Assembly: GCA_005223375.1 (NCBI GenBank)
Contig: RXOD01004056.1
Location: forward strand, 1-30,269
DNA: 30,269 nt
From: Amoebophrya sp. AT5.2
Lineage: Eukaryota; Sar; Dinophyceae; Syndiniales; Amoebophryaceae
Direction of reading: 5' to 3'
In this document: piece after piece, positions 23,501 through 30,269 of the stretch
Position numbering within the stretch: the first letter of the stretch is position 1
Layout: the number at the start of each line of letters is the position of its first letter
Notes under the pieces: model-generated
Database searches by the model: none
What the model was told of the DNA's origin: nothing
What the model saw: only the letters and a program-made list of their open reading frames with translations
Position numbers and translations under genes: made by a program

Positions 23501-26500
23501 GGAAAATGACCCAAGTCAATCTCTGCCGGTGGTGAGAAAGATCGTGGACACCCGGTATGAGCGGGACTTGCTAACCGTCGCGCAAAATAGCGATCTGGAG
23601 AGGCGCACGACCAAGTTTGCGATCCAAATACAAGAGTGGCACCATAAGCAGCAACAAAAGCTAGGGAACACCCACAACTACTACAACGGCTTCACGCCGA
23701 AGAAGCCGAAAATTGGCGCGACGCGGTTTTTGGACTTCCTGCAAGAGACAAGGGGGCTACTAGAGTTAGGAAGGGAGCTGGGACTGGTGCTTGTAGAGCT
23801 GTTGGACGCTGAGAGGGTGAGGGAAGACTTCGGTCTGGCGGGGGCTGGTGGCTTTACTGCGCGTCGTGGTGATAGCCAGGTGATGTCCTCCTCCGACGTT
23901 GAAGCCGTCGAGCAGCAGGCGAGCGAGCTTGCCAACCGGCTGGACGATTTTCTCCTCCAGCAGGTGAGCGGTTTCGTGAAGGACAAAGTGGGTTTCGTGG
24001 TGAACCGGATGGTGGACTACGTAGCCGAGCACAGCGTGGAGAAGCTGTTGAAGAATTTCGAGGTGGATTTGAGTGATAGGCTGAAACATTTGATGCGGGA
24101 GTCGGACAAGCGGCGCGAGAGGAAAAACCGGCAGAAGGCAACGCGTGACAAGGACAAGGAGCACAAGAAAAAGCGCGACGCGCAAGAACGGGAGGATGCC
24201 GGAGAGTCCGCAGCGACTTTCGAGAGTTGGTCGACAGACCCAAAGAACAAGGGGAGACAGATCATGGCCGTGCGGAAAGACGGAAGTTACGGCCACGCCG
24301 ACGCCGCGGCGCTCCGCTCGCATTGGCATGGGTGTGGCCACGTGGTTGATAGGCCGCCACCGGTGTTCGTAACACCAACACATGGAGAAGTGGTGAATAG
24401 CTTCGGAGATTCTGCAAAAGCCCCGTTCGGCGGCGAGACCGGAAAGATGGTCGCGGCCGATATGCTCTGGCAAAATGCGGGGAAAAAGGGGCGCGCGCCG
24501 GATTTCGAACATATTCCCGTCCCCGGCGATCCGAGTAAAACAGTCATGTACATCCCCGGTTTGGTGGACCGTTCTGGGAAACAGCTGTTCCTTCTCGCAG
24601 AGGAAAGCGGAGAGGCGGACAAGTTAGGACACATTTATCCAGTCCACGTCTCGATGGACAAGGATACCAACGCGATCACGAAGCTAGAGAAGCCGGCCGA
24701 TTACGAAGACAACATCGGGAAGGTGAATAGCGACGGCAGCCCGTGCGAGAAGTGCTTTCCTAATAGCCTCTTGTACGTGATGAACCAGAGCGCCGCAGGA
24801 GCCAACCATACGGGAAAAAAGTTGACGGAGGCGCAATTGCCGGAATTGTTGAAGAAAGCGGCTGCCAACGGGAGACTGAGCGAGGAGTTCTATTCACGGA
24901 GAATTCAATGCCAAGACTGCAGCAATGCCCGCGGCTGCTATGGAAGCGGCAAGCGAGCGCGCCAGAACCAGAGTTCAGAAAGTCCTAGTGAAAACGCTGA
25001 CGCGGGCCCCCAGATGAACGGCCGTGGAGGATTGGGCGCGGCAGACGAGGGGTCTTTACCCGCGTCGAAAAGGCAAAAGGGGGGACCCGCGCCTGACTCT
25101 CAGCCCGAGTCCAACAGCTGGGGGCACAATCATGAAAACTTCGGCTCTGGTGATGGTGCGCGGATTGGTGCACGAGCTGCAGCCAATGGCAAAGAGGGCG
25201 GCCGCAAGGAGCCACAACCAAAGCCGCAAGATGGACAGAGCAAGCGAGATCTGGCAACGAAGGAGGCGCGCCGGGACGTCGTCACGAACCCGAAAGAACC
25301 GAATGCGAATCCGGAACCGCAAGAGCCGAAGAACCCGAAAAAAGAGGCGCAAGCGAAGAAGAAGAAGGAGAAGAAGGACGCAGAGGCACTCGCTAAATCC
25401 GGAAGCAAGAACAGGGATACTTCAATGAAAAACAAGAGGAAGAGACAGCTTGGGGCCCAGGCACAGGCTGCCGTAAATCCAGATGTAATTAAGGACAACG
25501 AGAAGGGAGCTCCTAAAAAGCCGAACCCGAAGAAGGTGGACCCATTTGCCGAGGTGCGGAAAGATCATAAAAAAAGTCACCACGACCAGGCCGGAACGGG
25601 AATCCCACGACAGGCGAAGCGGGAAAACAACGCAAATTTTCCTGTGCGGGCGCTCGTTGTTCCTGCGGACGAGGACGGAGCTGCTGCCCAAGACGGCGCC
25701 CACGACAGAGGCAGAGCGCCGCGTGGTCTGGACCCCAACTTCACTGGAAAAAAAGTGCGTGTACCATCGCCGCAGTATGGGCTGATAAACAACGACACAG
25801 ACATTAGCGACAGTGACTCCGAATCCGAGGTTTCGATTCCCGACCTTGCGCGAGACGTGCTCAAAATTGGAGACAAAAGAGCAGCCGCAAGAACGGCGCA
25901 AAGTTTGCAAAATGTCGGCCAGCGCGCTGCAGAACTCGACGCGCAGACGCTCCCCCAGCTAACAGCGTTATCTGGGTTGGGAGACTATGGTTACTACCGG
26001 AACGGCACAGAACGAGCACTCGGAATTCCCGCTCTTGATCTTGATGATGACCCGTTGCTAGTACCATCGGACGACGGGCGTTTCAAACAGGGCAACGTGT
26101 TGAACCGGCACGTGCGCGGGAGGATAGCTGACACCAAGTCCATACTGTTTTTGATGGTGGCATTTGCACAGGGTGGCTGGCTGCCGGTGCCCAACACCCA
26201 CGCTTGCTCTACCCCCGCTGGTCCAGGCACAAACGCAAACTTTGGGGCGGTTGCGGGCGTGGGAAATGTGATCGACATGAACGCCGACACTGACAAGTGC
26301 CCGAATGTTCACATGGCCCACCGCGTTGCCTCCGAGGTAAGGTTCATGAAACCTGCGGATTCCGATAAAGGCACGCCAGCGACGCAAATGGATCCCGTGC
26401 TAAGTGATACCTTTGCCGCACTCTTTTCTCGGACCAGTGCGCTTCCGAAGGAAGCGAATTTGGGGGGTGACAGAGCTCTGGACAAATTTCAGGTGCACAT

Positions 26501-27580
26501 GCTCAACTGGTTCGGGTCCGGGGATGGCTTGAAGGTGGCGAGAAATATCGAAGAAATCGTGCAGAGCGGTAAGAGTGCGAAGCACGTGGAGTGGGCTGCT
26601 TTCAAACAAGAAAACGAGAAGCTGCATACCGACGCAGTTGCGTATGTGACACAGAAGACGTTTGCGTATTTCGTGCAGCGATACTATATGACAAGACCTC
26701 CAAGTCCAACAACTACAAGTAGGCGACTACAAGATAAACGTGAAGGAAGAGGGACAGGAATGTGGCGGGGTTGCGAAGGTGTTCGCTCTGACCGCCCGGC
26801 GCTTGACGCGAACCGCGAACCGCTGTGCGGCTTAGGAATGCCTCACCTCAAGAATAGGGGTGTCGTTTAGGTCTTTTCTCGCTATACATCTTTTTAGAAT
26901 GAAAGGGTTCTAGAGGTAGAGTGCCGGTCTCGGTCTCGGACCGCCGCCACCATCTTGAATGAGCCTGCGACAGGCACGACGCGGAAGGGAAAGTAGCAGA
27001 AACCGGTCTAGAATCCTCTTCGATTTTCACTTGGGTGTTGAGTATACCGAGACCGGCCGCGGAGGATTTACCTTCGACTTCGTATTCCGGACATTGCGTA
27101 GTTGTTGCACGTGTCATATACTACAGTGTATGGGAAGGCTTCGACAACCGGCCTTGCGCAAACGCGGAGGAGCAGCGCGAACAGCGCCGGGGGCATTCAG
27201 AGGCGCTCGCGTTGGCGAAAGAAAAAGTTGATAACAGGAACCGGCTCAAGCCTGCTGGCCACCATGATATGGAGATGAAGTACGCACGGAAACTGTGGCC
27301 TGAGGTGGGAAGAAAGGCACATGCTGAACTCCACGAATTCGAAAACAACCCTAGTTTGTCGTTCCCCGGGAGACAGCCTCAGAACTTGCAAACTGAGGCC
27401 GCTGAGCAGAACACCGGACAGGCTAGTGAGGGGAGGTCCGGACACCAACGCCCGGACAACGAATCCGGGCGGCAGGGGCGGAATCCGCTCAGCTACAACG
27501 CCAAATGTTTGAATCTCAACCACGCCTTGTATGAAGAACGTTTGAAGCCAGCCGAGTATCCTCCAAACGAAGATAAGTGA
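465..27580 (+). CDS. Giant SecA-like DEAD-motor protein, whole gene (3 exons, 1 frame change)
   Basis: This is the whole gene model, joined from 465-8534, 8986-13763, 13764-26686 and 27124-27580, about 8,740 residues. Two intron-like elements (8535-8985 and 26687-27123 removed) and one frame change in the G run at 13758-13763 separate the parts. The joins are supported because removing each element with one copy of its short flanking duplication restores the frame, and because the frame change falls inside one SecA-type motor whose halves lie on either side. The product begins with a signal-peptide-like segment. It then has about 4,000 unrecognised residues, the motor at about 3,990-4,980, a lone hydrophobic segment near 6,651 and a basic, cysteine-containing C-terminal part. 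Function is unknown. The motor implies ATP-driven movement of a polypeptide or nucleic acid, and the substrate cannot be read from the sequence. Alternatively these are two or three separate genes, which I think unlikely. Confidence 0.78.
525..596 (+). other. N-terminal signal peptide or signal anchor (residues 21-44)
   Basis: A run of about 24 hydrophobic residues follows a positively charged N-region (R10, R14, R15, K20). It ends in Ala-Ile-Ala followed by Ser-Ser, a classic small-x-small signal peptidase context, so cleavage after residue 44 is plausible. Otherwise it would act as a type II membrane anchor. The residues after it are acidic and Ser/Thr-rich. They do not look like the basic transit peptide expected of a complex-plastid protein, so entry to the secretory route is the simpler reading. 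This is inference from composition only. Confidence 0.65.
2883..2915 (+). repeat. Short in-frame tandem repeat, 18-bp period
   Basis: Two identical 15-bp copies (2883-2897 and 2901-2915) separated by GTC encode a repeated Arg-Asp-Gly-Arg-Ser stretch, followed by a serine run. It lies in a low-complexity linker of exon 1 and is likely disordered. Confidence 0.8.
8532..8987 (+). repeat. Probable target-site duplication flanking element 1
   Basis: The five bases before the left terminal repeat are GATAC (8532-8536) and the five after the right terminal repeat are GATTA (8983-8987). The first three positions match. The duplication is therefore either 3 bp (GAT) or a 5-bp one that has diverged. 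Keeping one copy gives an in-frame exon junction. The comparable duplication at element 2 is a perfect 5 bp, which favours the 5-bp reading. Confidence 0.6.
8537..8982. mobile_element. Introner-like element 1, with 47-bp terminal inverted repeats, acting as an intron
   Basis: This 446-bp insertion is bounded by inverted arms at 8537-8583 and 8936-8982 that match at about 41 of 47 positions. Both arms start TATGGCGA when read inward. Exon 1 runs into a TAG inside it (8643-8645), and the exon 2 frame is closed by a TAG at 8923-8925. Removing the element plus one flanking duplication (8535-8985, 451 bases) joins the two exons in frame. All equivalent splice choices give ends such as GA..TA, AT..AG, TA..GA or AC..AT, never GT-AG. 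The interior codes for nothing I recognise and has no transposase, so it would be non-autonomous. Introners with inverted repeats and unusual splice ends are known in Amoebophrya. Membership of a specific family cannot be judged from one window. Confidence 0.85.
8986..13763 (+). CDS. Exon 2, first part, ending inside the SecA-like motor
   Basis: This frame is open from 8926, but its first codons belong to the inverted repeat, and the coding part starts at TAT 8986 after splicing. The first TTG at 9106 is not a real start. Some 1,290 unrecognised residues come first. From about 12880 the SecA-type motor begins: a DTQL segment at 12889, an acidic insert at about 12970-13030, then Q-V-E-T-G-E-G-K-S with the Walker A at 13123-13137. 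This is followed by a conserved Y-G-V-L-G-D-F-Q-R-D segment near 13370-13400 and D-E-N-D (Walker B) at 13483-13494. The frame then reaches TGA at 13783-13785, which would cut the motor in half. The same protein continues in the -1 frame across the G run at 13758-13763. Confidence 0.85.
13758..13778 (+). other. Frame change at a run of six G, followed by a hairpin
   Basis: Upstream codons read TTG GGG GGC, while the continuing protein needs GGG GGG CTT, so the frame moves by -1. The heptamer G GGG GGC (13758-13764) has the X XXY YYZ form of a -1 slippery site in the upstream frame. Directly after it, CTTCTC (13764-13769) and GAGAAG (13773-13778) form a 6-bp stem with a 3-base loop. A missing G in the assembly would give the same picture and is the simplest explanation. 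Without the shift, translation stops at TGA 13783-13785. Confidence 0.8.
13764..26686 (+). CDS. Exon 2, second part, with second half of the motor and long C-terminal region
   Basis: This frame is open from 13752, and the TTG at 13782 is not a true start. It holds the second half of the SecA-type motor (13764 to about 15850), with a coiled-coil stretch rich in Lys/Glu/Leu at about 14550-14735. About 3,500 residues without a recognised domain follow. One hydrophobic span lies at 20865-20924. A strongly basic stretch is found at about 24100-24190, a cysteine cluster at 24744-24755 and 24909-24938, and a Lys/Pro-rich low-complexity region at about 24950-25760. The frame continues to TAG 26868-26870, but everything after 26686 lies inside element 2. 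The spliced frame goes on at 27124. Confidence 0.86.
14550..14735 (+). other. Predicted coiled coil inside the motor
   Basis: About 60 residues rich in Lys, Glu, Gln, Arg and Leu have heptad-like spacing and no proline until the end. They sit between FSGTQGG and the second ATPase half. Bacterial SecA has no comparable long insert here. It could mediate self-association or act as a lever. Judged by eye only. Confidence 0.55.
16656..16672 (+). repeat. ACG trinucleotide run in coding sequence
   Basis: Five ACG units and part of a sixth encode a short polythreonine tract followed by Ala/Ser/Thr-rich residues. This is a typical low-complexity linker and a site where length may vary between strains. 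Confidence 0.8.
20865..20924 (+). other. Single hydrophobic segment, possible transmembrane helix
   Basis: About 20 mostly apolar residues (Phe, Ile, Val, Leu, Met, Thr, Ala) follow Lys-Arg and precede polar, charged sequence. It lies near residue 6,651, about 1,650 residues after the motor. It would be long enough to cross a membrane once. No other segment outside the N-terminus looks as clear. Confidence 0.55.
24744..24938 (+). other. Cysteine cluster, possible zinc site
   Basis: Cys-Glu-Lys-Cys at 24744-24755 and Cys-Gln-Asp-Cys with a third Cys six residues later (24909-24938) make a C-x2-C ... C-x2-C-x5-C pattern in an otherwise Cys-poor region. Basic sequence follows at once. Two CxxC knuckles can hold zinc. 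I cannot assign a finger class. A Pro-Cys-x-x-Cys as in deaminases is present, but the partner His-x-Glu is too far upstream to trust. Confidence 0.4.
26682..27123 (+). repeat. Perfect 5-bp target-site duplication flanking element 2
   Basis: TACTA occurs at 26682-26686 directly before the left arm and again at 27119-27123 directly after the right arm. Keeping one copy gives the in-frame Tyr-Tyr-Ser exon junction. Confidence 0.85.
26687..27118. mobile_element. Introner-like element 2, 432 bp, acting as an intron
   Basis: Outer inverted arms are TATGACA at 26687-26693 and TGTCATA at 27112-27118. A second matching pair is CAACAACTAC at 26707-26716 and its complement at 27098-27107. A further inner pair of 12 bp lies at 26923-26934 and 27046-27057. 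Perfect TACTA duplications flank it. Removing 437 bases (the element and one duplication) joins exon 2 to exon 3 in frame. No equivalent splice choice gives GT-AG. Element 1 has the same design: inward-reading ends begin TATG, a 5-bp-type duplication, similar length and a related CAAC-TAC motif in the arm. No coding content is recognised inside. Confidence 0.85.
27124..27580 (+). CDS. Exon 3, C-terminus of the giant protein
   Basis: After removal of element 2 the codon TA/C is completed at 27124 and 151 further codons run to TGA 27578-27580. The first residues continue the helical, charged character of the exon 2 end. The tail is hydrophilic, rich in Gln, Asn, Glu and Pro, and ends in charged residues without a membrane anchor or a KDEL-type retention signal. 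The frame also extends upstream into the element to a TTG at 27035, but that part belongs to the inverted-repeat insertion, so a separate 181-residue gene is not supported. Confidence 0.8.
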
Positions 27581-28330
27581 AGTTATTTTTCTTTATATAT
27601 TGATTGTAATCGTAGATGAAGTGGCGGAGTGGAATCCCTTCCTGGGAGCGCGCCTTTACCGCAATATATAACATCTACGGTACTCAGTGTCTTTTATAAA
27701 TAGGAGCAAATCTTTGATAAAAATTTTTTTCGTCAAGTTATAAAAGGAGCAAGAGCAAAACACGCGACGCGCAGAGGTAGGACGGAGTCCTAACTATATC
27801 AGCAGGCTGGCCGCGATATGTCAGGCAGGGAGCGGGCGGAACAGATCGAATTGGCATTTGTGATTCGTGAAATATGACAAAACTCATTGTGTTCGTCGTA
27901 GCGCTGCTGGCGGGGCCGGCCGACAACTAGGGTAAGAGTTCTATCCACTTAAAGGTGCCGGCGCCGGCGGCGGCGCCAAATTCAGTGGAATATTTATTGG
28001 TGTGATTCTGGGCGGGAATGACAGGTATAGTCGCACAATTTTGGTGGGCCTAGACTTCCTACCTTGTGTCCCCTACTTAGATGCAGTCTATTTTTTTAAT
28101 CTAAATTAAAGTTACAAAAAATTTTCTTGTTTGCTGGCCTTAAATAGACTAATTCTGATACTCAATTACTATTACGCGGGCGCGGCGCCAGCCCTGTCTC
28201 CGGGCGGCCGCATTTTTGCGTATTCTAAATTTCGTTGCCGCTTGATCCGTGACGCACATTCACAATAAATTGCGTGACGTTGCTGTTGGGTGATGATGAG
28301 ACTTTCTTATGAAAAATTATACAAAAACAA
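27581..28330. other. 3' flank, AT-rich, no gene seen
   Basis: This stretch holds T-rich and TATA-like sequence just after the stop (27585-27605), TATAAAA near 27739-27745, and AT-rich runs near 28080-28130. A GC-rich patch at 27960-27977 has GGCGCC arms at both ends. No open frame here shows coding character, and I see no clear polyadenylation signal. Confidence 0.45.
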
Positions 28331-29500
28331 ATTAGAAGTCACATTTGGGAAGACTTTGTATTCAATGAATGCTCCGCGGGGGTTTTGCTCGAAGGAACTT
28401 ATGAACCAGATCTGATTTACAAAGGACGACGCGGAGCCTGGCAGACCATATTTTCCAACACGACGGGCGCTCACTCCAGTACTACAGTTAGAAAAATGAG
28501 GCAGAGGATGGCTGAGCATGCTTTTTCCATTTAACAAATAATCGGGACCATCTCCCGATTCGATGGACAAATTTTTTTAAATGTCGCACGCAGGAAGATT
28601 CGAGGCACACGAGCCAGGAATCGAGGATGCCAGGAAGCCAGGTAGCAGGAACAGGAAAAGGTAGCGAGTCGTCCCTCTTGATGTTCTCTGCTGCCACCAG
28701 CAAAGTGAGCTGTCCTACCAGCAACCAGTTCAAGACGATCAAGCCAGCACTGAGATGTTCGGAAGATGAGCAGCTGAAACGACTCAGACAGACTATCAAT
28801 CTAGAAACCGCGGCGGCGTGTGACAGACTCGTCTGGTGTTGTATAGTAGTCTCATGATCAGACCACGATGACGATAGCGATAACGATCTGGCAGTCCTCA
28901 AATATATAAAAAAACGGCTATCTGCTCAAATCGCAGAAACAGCAGCTTCTCTAGGTGTTCTACTGTAGGTCTCCCGAAGGTGCAAAATCAGCCAAAAAGT
29001 CTCTCAGTAGGTTCCAAGGTCACGACTTCGGAAGTGGCCACGATATTATGGAAAGCCTTATATATAAGTGTGGTGGTAATGCTTTTATCTTTATTTGTCC
29101 ACATCGGCACTTGCTGACTGCGTGGCCTAAAGATATCTGTGTTCTTCTGTAGTGAGCAAGCATGATGGAAAGGAGTAGGGCCGCCGTGGAGTCCTGGGCC
29201 GGCGCTGCTGAGTGGTACCTGAATTGAGTGGTAGGCCCTTACGGCTTCACTCCGCTACTAATAGCTGCGGCATGTTGCGCAAACTTAAGTTGGTCCGAGG
29301 CCTTACGCGTACGCCAATGACGGTTGAGGCCGGCGCTCAAACAACGCTAATTAGGCCCGGGCTTGGCTGCAGCTGCAGCTCTTAACTTCGTTTAAGTGTA
29401 GACTTTTTTACCCTAACTGTAGAAGTAGACCATTAGCGTACGGTAAGCGTGGTTCGAAGCCCGTGAAGAATTCCCCCATTAACATAAGTACAAGTAGCAT
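28331..29500. other. Non-coding stretch with short hairpin and repeats
   Basis: Open frames on the minus strand (for example 28488-28901) are serine/leucine-rich with no recognisable family and are probably chance. A TATATAAAA-like string lies at 28902-28911 and CTTATATATAAG near 29057. A short direct repeat TGAGTGGTA occurs twice around 29210-29235. No RNA gene is recognised. Confidence 0.4.
28540..28560. repeat. Perfect 8-bp hairpin
   Basis: AATCGGGA at 28540-28547 and its exact complement at 28553-28560 enclose a 5-base loop. It lies in non-coding sequence. A role as a structured RNA or a small element end is possible but unsupported. Confidence 0.7.
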
Positions 29501-30193
29501 GTGACATATGGCGCCATATGAAGGCGGGCGCGTCATATGATCATACGACGTGGAAGAAATGTAGCTTGGGCCACTTTGCTTTCTACTCGCCCGGGCCAGC
29601 GCGCTGTCATCCACCACTCGCGTGGCGCTACTACGTTTGTCGCCTCCCCATCCTAGTGATGAATATGCCGGGCCCAAGCCAATAGTTAAGACACTGGCCG
29701 CGGCGCACATGGGGGCGAGGCGGGTGCGCGAATACATAGACTACGCCCGCAGGCGCAAGCAAGAATCAGCCGCGCCGATGCTTGTAGCTACCGCGCGAAT
29801 TGGTCGCAGCCAGGCTTTTCGTCGGCGCAGACCGACGTGCTTCCGAAAGACCCACCAGTAGCGCGCTGCTTGGGTTTGCCGAGAACGAGATCTGAAAAAG
29901 GAGCCGCGCCCTTCGCAGGCGCCGTGCTATCTTTTTCTTGCAGCCGCTTTATACGCAAGCAGGCGCAGAGCGCTATCATCTGCAAGGGGTCCTCGCCGGT
30001 GAACTCCGCGGCTCAGTAGGCTGGTAGCTAACATGCGGAGTGATCCCTTCTTTGCCTAGTTTTCCGCCGATAGTTCGAGTTCCGCAGCAGGAATTACGTG
30101 CCGCGCAGTGAATCGGGGTGGCTGCGCGGCGCCGTGATGCTCTGCAGACATGACAGCGCGTCTTTCCGCGCTTGTGTGCAGCCCGCTGTAGTC
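29501..30193. other. GC-rich right flank, no gene supported
   Basis: From about 29560 the sequence becomes GC-rich. A short plus-strand frame (29622-29861) contains a basic, helix-like stretch, but it has no ATG at its head, no family resemblance and several overlapping alternative frames. I leave it uncalled. A neighbouring gene or a repeat element may begin beyond the window. Confidence 0.35.
29505..29520. repeat. Perfect 16-bp palindrome
   Basis: CATATGGCGCCATATG equals its own complement. A related TCATATGA palindrome follows at 29533-29540. It may be a protein-binding site or an element end. No function can be assigned. Confidence 0.75.
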
Positions 30194-30269
30194 GTAGTGG
30201 CCTCGTCCGGAAAAGCGCCGTAGCCTCGCCCAGAAAAGCGCAGTAGCCTCGCCCGGAAAAGCGCTGTAG
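30194..30269. repeat. 23-bp tandem repeat running out of the window
   Basis: Copies start with GTAG at 30194 (26 bp, with a TGG insertion), 30220 (23 bp) and 30243 (23 bp), and a fourth begins at 30266. Each holds a CCTCG...GAAAAGCGC core. The array is cut by the window end, so its true copy number is unknown. Confidence 0.85.

Noticed and set aside
24375..24755. A deaminase-type toxin domain (His-x-Glu with Pro-Cys-x-x-Cys)
   Set aside because: The two motifs are about 120 residues apart, much more than usual, and the surrounding sequence shows no deaminase pattern.
13782..26870. A separate 4,362-residue gene starting at TTG 13782
   Set aside because: The frame is open back to 13752 and encodes the direct continuation of the SecA-type core, so it is the rest of the same gene. 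Its last 184 bases lie in element 2.
27035..27580. An independent small gene of 181 residues
   Set aside because: Its first 84 bases are the right part of element 2 including the inverted arm, and the remainder joins exon 2 in frame.
28307..28901. Minus-strand open frames as a neighbouring gene
   Set aside because: The composition is biased, there is no domain, and no splice or start context supports them.
29622..29861. A possible short basic protein on the + strand
   Set aside because: There is no ATG at its head, no family resemblance and competing frames of the same length overlap it. It might be a remnant but cannot be supported.

Overview
The window looks like nuclear DNA of a protist with long exons. 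The best guess is a syndinialean dinoflagellate of the Amoebophrya type. That guess rests on two insertions with terminal inverted repeats that act as introns lacking GT-AG ends, a known peculiarity of Amoebophrya 'introners'. Euglenid-type nonconventional introns are the main alternative. No bacterial operon structure, ribosome binding site, tRNA, rRNA or CRISPR array is visible.

Almost everything from 465 to 27580 is best read as ONE gene on the + strand. Four open stretches join in a single order: 465-8534, 8986-13763, 13764-26686 and 27124-27580. The first and second are separated by a 446-bp element (8537-8982) with 47-bp terminal inverted repeats. The third and fourth are separated by a 432-bp element (26687-27118) with shorter terminal inverted repeats and a perfect 5-bp duplication TACTA. 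Removing each element with one copy of its target duplication restores the frame exactly. The second and third stretches are split only by a one-base frame change in a run of six G at 13758-13763, inside a conserved helicase domain. The predicted product is about 8,740 residues.

Its recognisable heart, about residues 3,990-4,980 (12880-15850), is a SecA-type DEAD motor. It has a GEGKS Walker A, a DEND Walker B, a SecA-like stretch leading into FSGTQGG, a GTNIIGRGSDF motif and a QAFGRTARGDKPG arginine-finger motif. Some 4,000 residues precede it and 3,700 follow it, and I recognise no family in either. The N-terminus carries a signal-peptide-like segment with an AIA/SS cleavage context. A single hydrophobic segment lies near residue 6,651. 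The C-terminal third has a coiled-coil/basic region and a cysteine cluster.

The left flank (1-464) is AT-rich 5' sequence with the start codon well defined by an upstream in-frame stop. The right flank (27581-30269) has no gene I can support. It holds AT-rich sequence, a hairpin, a perfect 16-bp palindrome and, at the edge, a 23-bp tandem repeat that runs out of the window.

The main discoveries are the giant SecA-like protein in a eukaryote, the two introner-like introns with structure-defined rather than GT-AG ends, and the G-run frame change, which is either an assembly error or a slippery site.
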